DNA from: Rhizobacter koreensis | Lineage (GTDB): Bacteria > Pseudomonadota > Gammaproteobacteria > Burkholderiales > Burkholderiaceae_C | Length of the DNA: 64,000 nucleotides | NCBI RefSeq assembly: GCF_013366375.1 | Contig: NZ_JABWMJ010000003.1 | Coordinates: 310,001 to 374,000 of the forward strand | Direction: 5' to 3' | Shown here: positions 8,831-18,314 of the stretch, in pieces | How positions within the stretch are numbered: the first letter of the stretch is position 1 | Layout of the letters: every line of letters begins with the position of its first letter | Notes under the pieces: generated by a model | Database searches by the model: none | What the model was told of the DNA's origin: nothing | What the model saw: the letters and a program-made list of their open reading frames with translations, nothing else | Program-made: the position numbers and the translations under genes

Positions 8831-10639
8831 ATGAAGCGGTTCGCGCAGCTTTTCGCCGAGCTCGACCGCAGCACCGCGACGCTCGCCAAGGTCGACGCCT
8901 TGAAGCGCTACTTCGCGGTCGCCGAGCCGCGCGACGCGGCGTGGGCGGTCTATTTCCTCGCCGGCGGCAAGCCGCGCCAGGTGGTGCCGAGCACGGTGCT
9001 GTGGCAGACCGCCTGTCGCGCCGCGGGCATCGACGACTGGCTGTTCGACGCCTGCTACCAGGCGGTCGGCGATTTCGCCGAAACCGTGGCCCACGTGCTG
9101 CCGCCGCCGCGCCGCGAGAGCGACCTCGGCCTGGCCGACTGGATCGAGGAGCGCCTGCTCGCGCTGCGTGGCCTCTCGCCCGAGGAGCAGTCGGCGCGCG
9201 TCGCCGCCTACTGGGACGAGCTCGACACCGGCGGGCGTTTCCTGCTCAACAAGCTGATCGGCGGGAGCTTTCGCGTCGGCGTCAGCAAGCTGCTGGTGCA
9301 GCGCGCGCTCGCCGAGGGCGCCGGCATCGACGCCAAGCTGGTGGCGCAGCGGATGATGGGCTACACCGACGCGCGCACCGCGCCGAGCCCCGAGCGCTAC
9401 CGCCAGCTCACCGCCGGCGAGGGCGCCGGGCCGCTCGATGCCGGGCAGCCGTACCCGTTCTTCCTCGCCCACCAGCTCGACGCGCCCCTGGCCGAGTTCG
9501 ACGTGCGGCTCGCCGCCCCCGACGCCTGGATCGTCGAGTGGAAGTACGACGGCATCCGCGCTCAGGTGGTGCGGCGCGCGAGCCAGGTCTGGATCTGGTC
9601 GCGCGGCGAAGAGCTCGTGACCGAACGCTTCCCCGAGGTCTGCGCACTCGCGAAGACGCTGCCCGACGGCACGGTGCTCGACGGCGAGATCGTGGTCTGG
9701 AAGGACGGCCGGGTCGCGCCGTTCGCGTTGCTGCAGCAGCGCATCGGCCGCAAGGTGCTGACGAAGAAGGTGCTCGCCGATGCGCCGGTGGGCTTCATCG
9801 CCTACGACGTGCTCGAGTGGCAAGGCGCCGACCTGCGCGAGCGGCCGCAGGGCGAGCGCCGCGCCGTGCTGGAGGCGATCGCCGCCCAGCATCCGGCGCT
9901 GCGGTTGTCGCCGGTCGAGACGCGCGGCAGCTGGACCGAGTATGCGAGCCTGCGGGCCGAGTCGCGGGCGCGCGGCGTCGAGGGCTTCATGCTCAAGCAC
10001 CGCGAGGCGCGTTACGGCACCGGGCGGCGCAAGCAGGACGACCTCGCCGGCGGCACCTGGTGGAAGTGGAAGATCGACCCGCTCGCCGTCGACTGCGTGC
10101 TGATCTACGCCCAGGCCGGCCACGGACGTCGTGCCAGCGTCTACACCGACTACACCTTCGCGGTGTGGAGCCGCACGCCGGAAAGCGCCGACGAGGCCGC
10201 CGCGGTGGTCGACGCGATGGCGCGCCGCGAGCCGCCGGCTCCGGGCGCGCTGCAGCTGGTGCCGTTCGCCAAGGCGTACTCGGGGCTCACCGACGAGGAG
10301 TTCCGTCGCATCGACCGCGTGATCCGGCAGACCACGCTCGAGAAGTTCGGGCCGGTGCGCAGCGTGCGGCCGAGCCTGGTGTTCGAGCTCGGCTTCGAAG
10401 GCATCAACCGCAGCAGCCGCCACAAGAGCGGCATCGCGGTGCGCTTTCCCCGCATGCTGCGCATCCGCGACGACAAGCCCTTGCACGAGGCCGACACGCT
10501 GCAGACGCTCGAGGCGCTGCTCGAGCTGCAGCACGGCGCGGCCGCAGGCGACGGCGCCGACCCTGGTGGCGCGCGCAGCCTGGTCTCCGACGACGACGCT
10601 GCCGGATCAAGCGACCCGCTCGCTGCCGCGCCGGCGTGA
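8831..10639 (+). CDS. ATP-dependent DNA ligase (cluster-associated LigB type)
   Basis: The 602-residue ligase has an N-terminal DNA-binding domain, then the adenylation domain with the nucleotidyl-lysine motif EWKYDGIRAQ (Lys about 238), motif III (DGTVLDGEIVVW), motif IV (GVEGFMLKHREARYG) and motif V (WWKWKIDPL). A C-terminal OB domain follows, with PSLVFELGFEGINRSSRHKSG in motif VI. This is the short ATP-dependent ligase family found with Lhr and the MBL exonuclease, not LigA. It seals nicks during DNA repair using ATP. The last 30 residues are Ala-rich and likely disordered. It is not overlapped by a LigD polymerase gene, but one lies about 2.7 kb upstream. Confidence 0.9.
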   Translation: MKRFAQLFAELDRSTATLAKVDALKRYFAVAEPRDAAWAVYFLAGGKPRQVVPSTVLWQTACRAAGIDDWLFDACYQAVGDFAETVAHVLPPPRRESDLGLADWIEERLLALRGLSPEEQSARVAAYWDELDTGGRFLLNKLIGGSFRVGVSKLLVQRALAEGAGIDAKLVAQRMMGYTDARTAPSPERYRQLTAGEGAGPLDAGQPYPFFLAHQLDAPLAEFDVRLAAPDAWIVEWKYDGIRAQVVRRASQVWIWSRGEELVTERFPEVCALAKTLPDGTVLDGEIVVWKDGRVAPFALLQQRIGRKVLTKKVLADAPVGFIAYDVLEWQGADLRERPQGERRAVLEAIAAQHPALRLSPVETRGSWTEYASLRAESRARGVEGFMLKHREARYGTGRRKQDDLAGGTWWKWKIDPLAVDCVLIYAQAGHGRRASVYTDYTFAVWSRTPESADEAAAVVDAMARREPPAPGALQLVPFAKAYSGLTDEEFRRIDRVIRQTTLEKFGPVRSVRPSLVFELGFEGINRSSRHKSGIAVRFPRMLRIRDDKPLHEADTLQTLEALLELQHGAAAGDGADPGGARSLVSDDDAAGSSDPLAAAPA

Positions 10640-10657
10640 TCGCCGCCCGGTCGGTCG

Positions 10658-11590
10658 TCAGCCGCCGAGCCGCTTCTTCCAGCGCGTCCAGCGGCGCCGC
10701 CACGGCACCGACCACTTCTGCGTCTTGACGAACAGGCCGTCGGGCAGCGCCCGGTAGACCTCGCCGATCAGGTTGACGAGGCGGCGGCTGTGCGGCGTCG
10801 GCGAGCGCGGCGACACGGCGTGCAGCGACTCGTCGGAATTGACGAACGCAACCAGGGTGTTGGCACGGTACGGAATCGTCGCGACGAGCTCGGCATCGTC
10901 CGCGTCGCACTCCGAGCCGACGAAGCGGCGCGCGCGGCCCGGCTTCCAGCGCCGGATCTCGAGCTCGCCGCCGGTCGAGTCGTCCTCGTCGCGACGGAAG
11001 TAGAGCAGCATCGCGAACAGCTCCTCGGGCGCGTCGGTGTGCACGCGCACGCTGCCCGGGTGCGTCACCGGCGTGTTGATCCCGATCTGGCAGTCGAGCG
11101 AGATCGGGCCGGCGTCGCCGTCCGGATCGAAGCGCACGCCGCTCGCCAGGTGTTCGAGCCGGCCGCCGAGGCGTTGCTCGAGGTCGGGGTAGGTGGCGCG
11201 CAGGGCCGGCCCGAACACCCGCACCACGTCAGCCCAGAACGCCGCCGACGCGTGGTGGCGCACGAACGCCTCCCAGACCGGCGCGACGAGCCCGGGTGCG
11301 CGCAGCACCTGGTGAGCGCCGATGTCGTTGCGCTGGTTCGGCTGCACCGGGCCGCCGCGCCGCCAGGCGTCGAGCTCGAGCACCTGCGCGTCGGGCGGGT
11401 AGGCGTCGGCGAGCGCGCGGTAGTAGTCGGCCGGCAGGCAGTTCTCGATCACCAGATGGGCGAACGGCTCCATCCGAACGTCCGCCGCGCTCGCCCGCCC
11501 GAGCACGCTGTGCACCGGCACGTCGGCGCTGCGGCGCAGGGTGTCCGCAGCGCGTGCGCCGCCGCGCGCCTCAGGCGCGCCGCCGATCAC
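10658..11590 (-). CDS. 2-oxoglutarate/Fe(II)-dependent oxygenase family protein
   Basis: The 310-residue protein shows a 2OG-Fe(II) oxygenase core: the HTD pair in SVRVHTDAPEEL (about residues 183-185), a distal His in ESLHAVSPR (about 257) and a following Arg in HSRRLVNLIGEVYR for 2-oxoglutarate. The double-stranded beta-helix strands AMLLYFRRD and ELEIRRWKPG lie between them. It resembles prolyl hydroxylase-like enzymes, so hydroxylation of a small molecule or peptide is plausible, but the substrate is unknown. Its start overlaps the end of the asparaginase gene by 20 nt on the same strand, so the two are probably co-transcribed. A later ATG at residue 40 is an alternative start. Confidence 0.8.
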   Translation of the reverse strand: MIGGAPEARGGARAADTLRRSADVPVHSVLGRASAADVRMEPFAHLVIENCLPADYYRALADAYPPDAQVLELDAWRRGGPVQPNQRNDIGAHQVLRAPGLVAPVWEAFVRHHASAAFWADVVRVFGPALRATYPDLEQRLGGRLEHLASGVRFDPDGDAGPISLDCQIGINTPVTHPGSVRVHTDAPEELFAMLLYFRRDEDDSTGGELEIRRWKPGRARRFVGSECDADDAELVATIPYRANTLVAFVNSDESLHAVSPRSPTPHSRRLVNLIGEVYRALPDGLFVKTQKWSVPWRRRWTRWKKRLGG

Positions 11591-12617
11591 AGGCCCGGCG
11601 CAGCGCGTGGGTCGCGCGCAGCGACCCGACGCTGATGCCGTTCCAGTTGCGCAGCGTCACGTCGCTGAGGTCGCGCATGAACGCCGCCTCGTTCGCATCG
11701 AGCGGAACGAAGGCCTCGATCACCGCGGCCATCGTCACCTCGGCGGCGCGCGCGTTGTTGCCGTCGTCGATCTTGATCGCGACGCCGAGGCCGCGTTCGG
11801 GCAGCGCGGCGCAGAAAACGCCTTCGGCGCCGACCTTGCAGAACACGCGCTCGCCGAGCTGCTGCATCACGCGGGTGTCGAAGCGCTCGGTGCCGCCGAC
11901 CATGAACGGCGACCGCGCGACCGCGCGGCGCAGCCGCGTCACCGCCTCGGCTCGCGCCGGGCTGAGGCCCTGGCCCGTTGCGACGCGGGCGAACGCGAGT
12001 GCCAGGTTCTTGAGGGGGATCGCGAAGGTGGGGATCGAGCAGCCGTCGGTGCCGCGCGGCGCGGTGCCGAGGTCGTAGCCGGTCGCTGCCTGCAGTGCCG
12101 CGGTCACCTCGCGCATCACCGGGTGCTGCGGCGCGACGTAGCCGCGCGCGAAGCGGGCGAGGTCGCCGCCGTTGGCGCGCTGACACGCGACGCACAGGAA
12201 GCCGGCGTGCTTGCCGGAACAGTTGTTGTTGAGCGCCGACGGCTCGCCGCCCGCGGTGGCCAGCGAGCGTGCCGCGCTGTCGAGGTACGGCCAGTGCGTG
12301 CCGCACTCGAGCGCGTCGACGTCGAGCCCGGCCTTGGCCAGCATGCCGGCGACGACGCGGGTGTGCGCCGGCTCGCCGTTGTGCGACGCGCAGGCGATCG
12401 CGAGCTCCTCGTCGGTGAGGGCGAGCCGGTCGGCCGCGCCGCTCTCGACCAGCGGGATCGCCTGCAGCACCTTGACCGCCGAGCGCGGAAAGATCGGCCG
12501 GTCGACGTCGCCGATCGCGACCACCACCTCGCCGGCGGCGTCGATCACCGCGAGCGCTCCGCGATGCGACGACTCGACCGTGCCGCCGCGCAGCGCCTCC
12601 ACCAGGATCGGGTTCAT
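11571..12617 (-). CDS. Type II L-asparaginase (Rhizobium etli-like)
   Basis: The 348-residue protein matches the asparaginase family known from Rhizobium etli, which is unrelated in fold to E. coli AnsA/AnsB. The N-terminus carries SHRGALAVID and PRSAVKVLQA, followed by ASHNGEPAHT, NNNCSGKHAGFL and RGTDGCSIPTFAIPL, all family-conserved. It hydrolyses asparagine to aspartate and ammonia in the cytoplasm. No signal peptide is present. ATG at 12617 is the natural start; the frame remains open upstream without family sequence. It lies divergent to the EamA transporter, with about 330 bp between starts, and overlaps the 2OG oxygenase at its end. Confidence 0.9.
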   Translation of the reverse strand: MNPILVEALRGGTVESSHRGALAVIDAAGEVVVAIGDVDRPIFPRSAVKVLQAIPLVESGAADRLALTDEELAIACASHNGEPAHTRVVAGMLAKAGLDVDALECGTHWPYLDSAARSLATAGGEPSALNNNCSGKHAGFLCVACQRANGGDLARFARGYVAPQHPVMREVTAALQAATGYDLGTAPRGTDGCSIPTFAIPLKNLALAFARVATGQGLSPARAEAVTRLRRAVARSPFMVGGTERFDTRVMQQLGERVFCKVGAEGVFCAALPERGLGVAIKIDDGNNARAAEVTMAAVIEAFVPLDANEAAFMRDLSDVTLRNWNGISVGSLRATHALRRACDRRRA

Positions 12618-12947
12618 CGAGCGCTTCCTCCGGTCGCGAGCAGGGGAAGGTGGCCGGTCAGCGAAGCGCGTGTCATGGACGGGAACGAGGCTCGTGTGGT
12701 GGGAGGCGCCGATCTTACGGAGCGCCGACGCGGTGCGCGCGTCGGCGGCACCATCGAGCCGCGCGCGACGCTGCCGCCGAGGCGTCGAACCGACGGCGGC
12801 CCGGCGGCGCACAGCCTGCAGGCGAGCGGCGCTGACCGGGCGCCCTGGAGCCGAATCCGCGACGCCCGGCGTCGCGCTCCGGACGGCACGCCTGCCGCGC
12901 TCGCCGGTGCTGCAGTCCTGACCGGCGGCGCCGCGACAATCGCGCCC
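12618..12947. other. Intergenic region between divergent asparaginase and EamA genes
   Basis: About 330 bp separate the two divergent starts and must hold both promoters. Open frames here have no recognisable protein sequence. I see no convincing promoter boxes, hairpin or repeat. Confidence 0.5.
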
Positions 12948-13832
12948 GTGTCGACTGCCGCGCTCGCGCTCGTCCTCGTCGCCGCGCTGCTGCACGCGGC
13001 GTGGAACGTCCTCGCCAAGAAGGTCGGCGGCGACGCCCGCTTCGCGTTGATGACCGCGCTGATCGTCGTCGTGCTGTGGGCGCCGGTGTGCCTTGCCGTC
13101 GGCCTCGTCGACGCGATGACGCGCTGGGGCGTGCTCGAGTGGGGCGTGCTGCTCGCGAGCGCGGTGATCCATGTGGCCTACTTCATCGCCCTGCTGCGCG
13201 GCTATCGCGCCGCCGACCTCACCGTGGTGTACCCCGTCGCACGCGGCACGGGGCCGCTGCTGTCGTCGATCGGCGCCGTGCTATGGCTCGGGGAAAGCCT
13301 GTCGCTCGCCGCCGCCGCGGGCGTCGCCGGCGTCGTGTTCGGCGTGTTCTGCATCGCCGGCGGTCCGGCACTGCTGACGCGTGCGCGCGATCCCGCGCAG
13401 CGCGCGCGAGTCGTCGCGGGGCTCGGCTGGGGCGGCCTGACGGGCGGGCTGATCGCGGCCTACACGCTGGTCGATGGCTACGCTGTCAAGGTGCTGCTGA
13501 TCTCGCCGATCGTGGTCGACTACGTCGGCAACGTGCTGCGCGTGCCGTTCCTGCTGCCGACCGCGCTGCACGACCGCACCGCCTTCGCGGCGCTCTGGCG
13601 CCTGCAGTGGCGCGCCGCCTTCGTGATTGCGCTGATCGGCCCGCTCGCCTACGTGCTGGTGCTCTACGCCGTGCAGCTCGCGCCGCTCAGCCACGTCGCG
13701 CCGGCGCGCGAGGTGTCGATGCTGTTCGCGGCGCTGCTCGGCGGGCGCCTGCTCGGCGAGGGCGACACGCGCATGCGCCTCATCGGCGCGGCGTGCATCG
13801 CCGGCGGCGTGGCCGGCCTCGCGCTCGGCTGA
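12948..13832 (+). CDS. EamA/DMT-family transporter
   Basis: The 294-residue integral membrane protein has about ten predicted helices and two EamA-type repeats, as in drug/metabolite transporters. The first repeat opens with ALLHAAWNVLAKK. The highly conserved YFIALLRGYRAADLTVVYPVARGTGPL segment of the DMT family follows it (positions about 65-95). The second half ends with a conserved REVSMLFAALLGG segment. It probably exports or imports a small amino acid-like metabolite, but the substrate is unknown. The GTG at 12948 gives the usual N-terminus; the frame upstream has no family sequence. Confidence 0.88.
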   Translation: MSTAALALVLVAALLHAAWNVLAKKVGGDARFALMTALIVVVLWAPVCLAVGLVDAMTRWGVLEWGVLLASAVIHVAYFIALLRGYRAADLTVVYPVARGTGPLLSSIGAVLWLGESLSLAAAAGVAGVVFGVFCIAGGPALLTRARDPAQRARVVAGLGWGGLTGGLIAAYTLVDGYAVKVLLISPIVVDYVGNVLRVPFLLPTALHDRTAFAALWRLQWRAAFVIALIGPLAYVLVLYAVQLAPLSHVAPAREVSMLFAALLGGRLLGEGDTRMRLIGAACIAGGVAGLALG

Positions 13833-13990
13833 GCGACGGCAGGAACCGGTCCGGGCTCCCTGATCCTGGCCGCGGGGCGCGGATCGACCCACGCCATCAG
13901 GGCGAGCGAGCCTCTGCTAACGTGCCGCAGGCCGCGGGCTCCCCCGCGGCGGCCACGCCCCCCGGCGCGGCGCACCGGTGCAGCGCACGC

Positions 13991-15397
13991 ATGAACTTCT
14001 CGTTGTGGTCGGCCATCGTGGGCCTGCTGCTGGTCTCGATGGCGCTCGGCTACACGCGGCTGGCGCGCCTGCCGCTCAGCACCTCGCTGCTCTACCTGCT
14101 GGTCGGCGCGGCGTTGAGCCCGCTCTGGCTCGACCTGGTCGCGCTCGACCCGATGGCGCATTCCGAGGGTCTCGAGCGCCTGGCCGAGGTGGTGGTGCTG
14201 CTGTCGCTGTTCACGTCGGGGCTGAAGATGAGCCTGACCGTCAGTGACGGCCGCTGGGCCTTGCCGCTGCGCCTGGCGACGCTGTCGATGCTGGTCACCG
14301 CCGGCCTCATCGCCGCGCTCGGCGTCTTCATGCTCGGGCTGCCGCTCGGTGCCGCGGTGCTGCTCGGCGGCATCCTGGCGCCCACCGACCCGGTGCTCGC
14401 CGCCGACGTGCAGGTCAGCCAGGCCGGGGATCGCGACCGCCTGCGCCTCTCGCTTACCGGGGAAGCCGGCCTCAACGACGGCACCGCGTTCCCGATCGTC
14501 ATGCTCGGCCTCGGCCTGCTCGGCCTGCACGAGCTCGGCCCCTACCACTCGCGCTGGGTCGCGGTCGACGTGCTGTGGGCGGTCGGCGCAGGGCTCGGCA
14601 TCGGCGGCCTCCTCGGCACGCTGGTCGGGCGCGTGGTGCTGCACCTGCGAAGCACCCGACAGGAAGCGATCGGCCTCGACAACTTCCTCGCTCTCGGCCT
14701 GATCGGTCTTTCTTACGGACTCGCCAACCTGGCGCATGGCTACGGCTTTTTGGCGGTGTTCGCGGCCGGGCTCGCGCTGCGCCGGCTCGAGGAGAAGCCG
14801 GTCGGCGGCGCCGCCGATCAGGCCCTGCAGCAGGGCGCGCGGCCCGACCAGGCGCCGCCGGCCGCGGCGATCGCCGAGGCGTTGGCCAGCCCCGACCGCG
14901 CCAGCGCAGAGAAGGCGGCCAGCGACCCGGCCAAGGCGCCCGCCTTCATGGCGCACGCGGTGCTCAGCTTCAACGAGCAGGTCGAGCGCATCGGCGAGTT
15001 CGCCGCGGTGGCGGCGGTCGGCATGCTGCTGTGGGCGCTCGACTGGGGCCATGCGTCCTGGGCCTTCGTCGCCGTGGTGCTGCTCGTCATCCGACCGGTG
15101 TCGGTCGTGGCCGGCTTGCTGCGCTCCGACTCGTCGCGGACTCAGCGCGCGCTGATCGGCTGGTTCGGCATCCGCGGCATCGGCTCGCTGTTCTACCTGG
15201 CGTATGCAATGAACCACGGCCTCGACACCGACCTGGCGTCGCAGCTGGCGACGCTGACGTTCTCGGTGATGGTGGTGTCGATCGTCGTCCACGGCATCTC
15301 GGTGACGCCGCTGATGAACCTTTACGAGCGGCGCAAGGAGCAGCGCCGCAGCGCCGACGCCGCGCGGGCCGCTTCGACGGGCTCGCGTGGTGGCTAG
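13991..15397 (+). CDS. CPA1-family cation:proton antiporter
   Basis: The 468-residue protein has 11-12 predicted helices in the monovalent cation:proton antiporter-1 arrangement. GGILAPTDPVLAADVQ (about residues 133-148) and TGEAGLNDGTAFPIV carry the acidic and ND residues of the transport core. A hydrophilic Ala-rich loop of about 60 residues (about 270-330) separates the two halves. Exchange of Na+ or K+ for H+ across the inner membrane is expected. ATG at 13991 is preceded by a short spacer after the EamA gene. Its end overlaps the helicase start by 11 nt, so the helicase is probably read from this transcript. Confidence 0.88.
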   Translation: MNFSLWSAIVGLLLVSMALGYTRLARLPLSTSLLYLLVGAALSPLWLDLVALDPMAHSEGLERLAEVVVLLSLFTSGLKMSLTVSDGRWALPLRLATLSMLVTAGLIAALGVFMLGLPLGAAVLLGGILAPTDPVLAADVQVSQAGDRDRLRLSLTGEAGLNDGTAFPIVMLGLGLLGLHELGPYHSRWVAVDVLWAVGAGLGIGGLLGTLVGRVVLHLRSTRQEAIGLDNFLALGLIGLSYGLANLAHGYGFLAVFAAGLALRRLEEKPVGGAADQALQQGARPDQAPPAAAIAEALASPDRASAEKAASDPAKAPAFMAHAVLSFNEQVERIGEFAAVAAVGMLLWALDWGHASWAFVAVVLLVIRPVSVVAGLLRSDSSRTQRALIGWFGIRGIGSLFYLAYAMNHGLDTDLASQLATLTFSVMVVSIVVHGISVTPLMNLYERRKEQRRSADAARAASTGSRGG

Positions 15398-18095
15398 AGC
15401 CGGGCGTCCGCCGCTGCCGCGCCGGATCGCGTCGCCCGACGCGCCGGGGGTGCGTGACGACGGCAGCCGGGCCGCGCGCGATCTCGGCCCCGACGCGAAT
15501 GCGGCGAACGACGCCGCTGCGATCGGCTCCAGCGGCGACGAGCCCGCGCCTGCCGAGGCACCGTCGTCGAGTGCCGAGGTCGGGGCCGCACCGCGCGAAA
15601 ACGCACCGCCGCCGCAGCCGATCCCCGGCATCGACGCCACGAAGCTGACCGGCGTCGAGCTCGCGGCAGCCTGGTTCGCCGCGCGCGGCTGGCAGCCGTT
15701 CGCGTTCCAGCGCGAGGTGTGGGACGCGATGGCGGCCGGAACGAGCGGCCTGCTGCACGCCACCACCGGTTCGGGCAAGACCTACGCGGTGTGGTTCGGC
15801 GCGATCGCGCGCGCCCGCGCGATCGGCATGCCGATGCGCGCGGCGACGCCGCCGCGCCTCGGCATCCTCTGGCTCACGCCGATGCGCGCGCTCGCCGCCG
15901 ACTCCGCGCGCGCGCTGCGCGAGCCGGTGGCCGGGCTCGGCATCGGCTGGTCGATCGGCATCCGCACCGGCGACACGCCGCCTGCCGAACGCGCAAGACA
16001 GGATCGGCGCTTTCCGACCGCGCTGGTGACGACACCCGAGTCGCTGTCGCTGATGCTCACGCGCGAGAGCGCGCACGACGAGCTCGGCGGCATCCACACC
16101 GTGATCGTCGACGAGTGGCACGAGCTGATGGGCAGCAAGCGCGGCGTGCAGGTGCAGCTCGCGCTGGCGCGCCTCAAGCGCTGGAACCCGGCGCTGGTGG
16201 TGTGGGGCCTCAGCGCGACGCTCGGCAACCTCGAGGAGGCGATGCAGGTGCTGCTCGGCCATTCCGACGGCGCGATGGTGCGCGGCCGCCTCGACAAGGC
16301 GCTGGTCATCGACACCCTGCTGCCGGCGAACCCGGGCCGCTTTTCGTGGGGCGGGCATCTGGGCAAGCAGATGCAGCAGCCGGTGGTCGAGGAGATCGCC
16401 AGGTCGTCGACCACGCTGGTGTTCGTCAACATGCGCTCGCAGGCCGAGGCCTGGTACCAGCTGCTGCTCGAGCAACGGCCCGAGTGGGCCGGGCTCGTCG
16501 CGCTGCATCACGGCTCGCTCGACAAGGACGTGCGCGACTGGGTCGAGATGGGGCTCAAGGAAGGGCGCCTGAAGGCGGTCGTCGCGACGTCGTCGCTCGA
16601 CCTCGGGGTCGACTTCCTGCCGGTCGAGCGCGTGCTGCAGATCGGCTCGGCCAAGGGCGTCGCGCGCCTCCTGCAGCGCGCGGGGCGCAGCGGTCACGCG
16701 CCCGGGCGCGCCAGCCGCATCACGCTGGTGCCGACCAACACGCTCGAGCTGGTCGAAGCCGCGGCCGCCAGACGCGCCGCGCAGGCCGGCAACATCGAGA
16801 AGCGCGCGACCCACGACAAGCCGTTCGACGTGCTGGTGCAGCACCTGGTGACGGTGGCACTCGGCGGCGGCTTCACGCCCGACGCGATGTTCGACGAGGT
16901 GCGTCAGGCCTGGGCGTACCGCACGCTCACGCGCGCCGAGTTCGACTGGGCGCTCGACTTCGTGGTGAAAGGCGGGACCAGCCTCACTGCGTATCCCGAA
17001 TACCACCGCGTGCGCGAGGTCGACGGCATCTATCGCGTGCCCGACCGCGGCGTGGCGCGACGCCACAAGCTCGGCGTCGGAACCATCGTCAGCGACTCGT
17101 CGATGCAGGTGAAGTACCTGAGCGGCGGCCGCATCGGCACGGTGGAAGAGGGCTTCGTCGCACGGCTGAGGAAGGGCGACTGCTTCATCTTCGCCGGCCG
17201 CAACCTCGAGTTCATCCGTGCCGAGGAGATGACGGCCTACGTCAAGCGCGCCGAGAACAGGAAGGCCGCGATGATCAGCTGGGCCGGCGCCAAGATGCCG
17301 CTCTCGAGCGAGCTGGCCGACGCGGTGCTCGATGTGCTGGCGGGTGCCGCGCAGGGCGACTCCTCGGAGCCCGAGCTCGAGGCGGCAAGGCCGATGCTCG
17401 AGACGCAGGCGCGCCTCTCGCGGCTGCCGACGCCGAAGCTGCTGCTGATCGAGCGCCTGCTCTCGCGCGAGGGCCAGCACCTCTTCATCTACCCGTTCGC
17501 GGGGCGCAATGCGCACATCGGCCTCGGCAGCCTGCTCGCGTGGCGCCTCGCGAGGGACGCGCCGAACACGTTCAGCATCTCGATCAACGACTACGGCCTC
17601 GAGCTGCTGAGCGCGCTGCCGGTCGACCCGGCGCCGCTCGTCGACCAAAGCCTCTTCGAGGAAGGCGACCTGCTGCACGACGTGTTCGCGAGCCTGAACT
17701 CGAGCGAGCTCGCGCGCCGGCGCTTTCGCGAGATCGCGCGGGTGAGCGGCCTCATCTCGCAGGGCTATCCCGGCCAGCCCAAGAGCACGCGCCAGCTGCA
17801 GGCGTCGAGCACGCTGTTCTACGAGGTGTTCCGGAAGTACGACGCCGACAACATGCTGCTCACGCAGGCGCAGAGCGAGGTGCTGAGCCAGGAGCTCGAC
17901 ATCAGGCGCCTCGCCGAAGTGCTGGCCCGCATGCGCCAGCAGAAGGTCGCCTACGTCGACCTCGCGGTGCCGAGCCCGTTCGCGCTGCCGCTGATGGTCG
18001 AGCGCTTCCGCGAGAAGCTGACCACCGAGAAGCTGAACGTGCGGCTCGAGCGGATGCTGAAGGAGATGGAGAAGGAGGCCGAGAGCGCCGGCTGA
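15387..18095 (+). CDS. Lhr-type DEXH-box helicase of the ligase-associated repair cluster
   Basis: The 902-residue superfamily 2 helicase resembles the Lhr-core protein encoded with bacterial LigB and Exo. After an extra disordered N-terminal tail of about 80 residues come a Q-like motif (WQPFAFQREVWDAM), Walker A TTGSGKT (about residues 126-132), the DEWH box (about 240-243), SATLGN, and motif VI HAPGRASRI with the preceding QRAGRSGH. The rest is Lhr-specific, including a winged-helix region. It is an ATP-driven 3'-5' DNA translocase predicted to act in repair. The tandem GTG codons at 15387 and 15390 both suit; the first overlaps the antiporter. The metallophosphoesterase usually found next to this gene is absent. 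Confidence 0.88.
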   Translation: MVARAGRPPLPRRIASPDAPGVRDDGSRAARDLGPDANAANDAAAIGSSGDEPAPAEAPSSSAEVGAAPRENAPPPQPIPGIDATKLTGVELAAAWFAARGWQPFAFQREVWDAMAAGTSGLLHATTGSGKTYAVWFGAIARARAIGMPMRAATPPRLGILWLTPMRALAADSARALREPVAGLGIGWSIGIRTGDTPPAERARQDRRFPTALVTTPESLSLMLTRESAHDELGGIHTVIVDEWHELMGSKRGVQVQLALARLKRWNPALVVWGLSATLGNLEEAMQVLLGHSDGAMVRGRLDKALVIDTLLPANPGRFSWGGHLGKQMQQPVVEEIARSSTTLVFVNMRSQAEAWYQLLLEQRPEWAGLVALHHGSLDKDVRDWVEMGLKEGRLKAVVATSSLDLGVDFLPVERVLQIGSAKGVARLLQRAGRSGHAPGRASRITLVPTNTLELVEAAAARRAAQAGNIEKRATHDKPFDVLVQHLVTVALGGGFTPDAMFDEVRQAWAYRTLTRAEFDWALDFVVKGGTSLTAYPEYHRVREVDGIYRVPDRGVARRHKLGVGTIVSDSSMQVKYLSGGRIGTVEEGFVARLRKGDCFIFAGRNLEFIRAEEMTAYVKRAENRKAAMISWAGAKMPLSSELADAVLDVLAGAAQGDSSEPELEAARPMLETQARLSRLPTPKLLLIERLLSREGQHLFIYPFAGRNAHIGLGSLLAWRLARDAPNTFSISINDYGLELLSALPVDPAPLVDQSLFEEGDLLHDVFASLNSSELARRRFREIARVSGLISQGYPGQPKSTRQLQASSTLFYEVFRKYDADNMLLTQAQSEVLSQELDIRRLAEVLARMRQQKVAYVDLAVPSPFALPLMVERFREKLTTEKLNVRLERMLKEMEKEAESAG

Positions 18096-18314
18096 CCGCG
18101 CTTCCCGGCCGGGGCGGCTACGCGCGAGCCCTAACCCGGCTGCGGCCGGGTGCAGACCGCCGGCCGCGACGCCGGACGTCGAACCGCTCGCGGCGCCACT
18201 AAGATCGATCGAATCGTCCGGCGCCCGCGCGTCGGCGTGTCAACCCATGGGCCGCAAGGCCGGTCGAGCCTGCAGCGCGAACGCTGAACGGCATCCGGAG
18301 GCAAGGGCGAACGA

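Noticed and set aside
15087-17678. A minus-strand open frame of about 860 residues opposite the helicase gene.
   Set aside because: It is the complement of a strong helicase and has no domain of its own.
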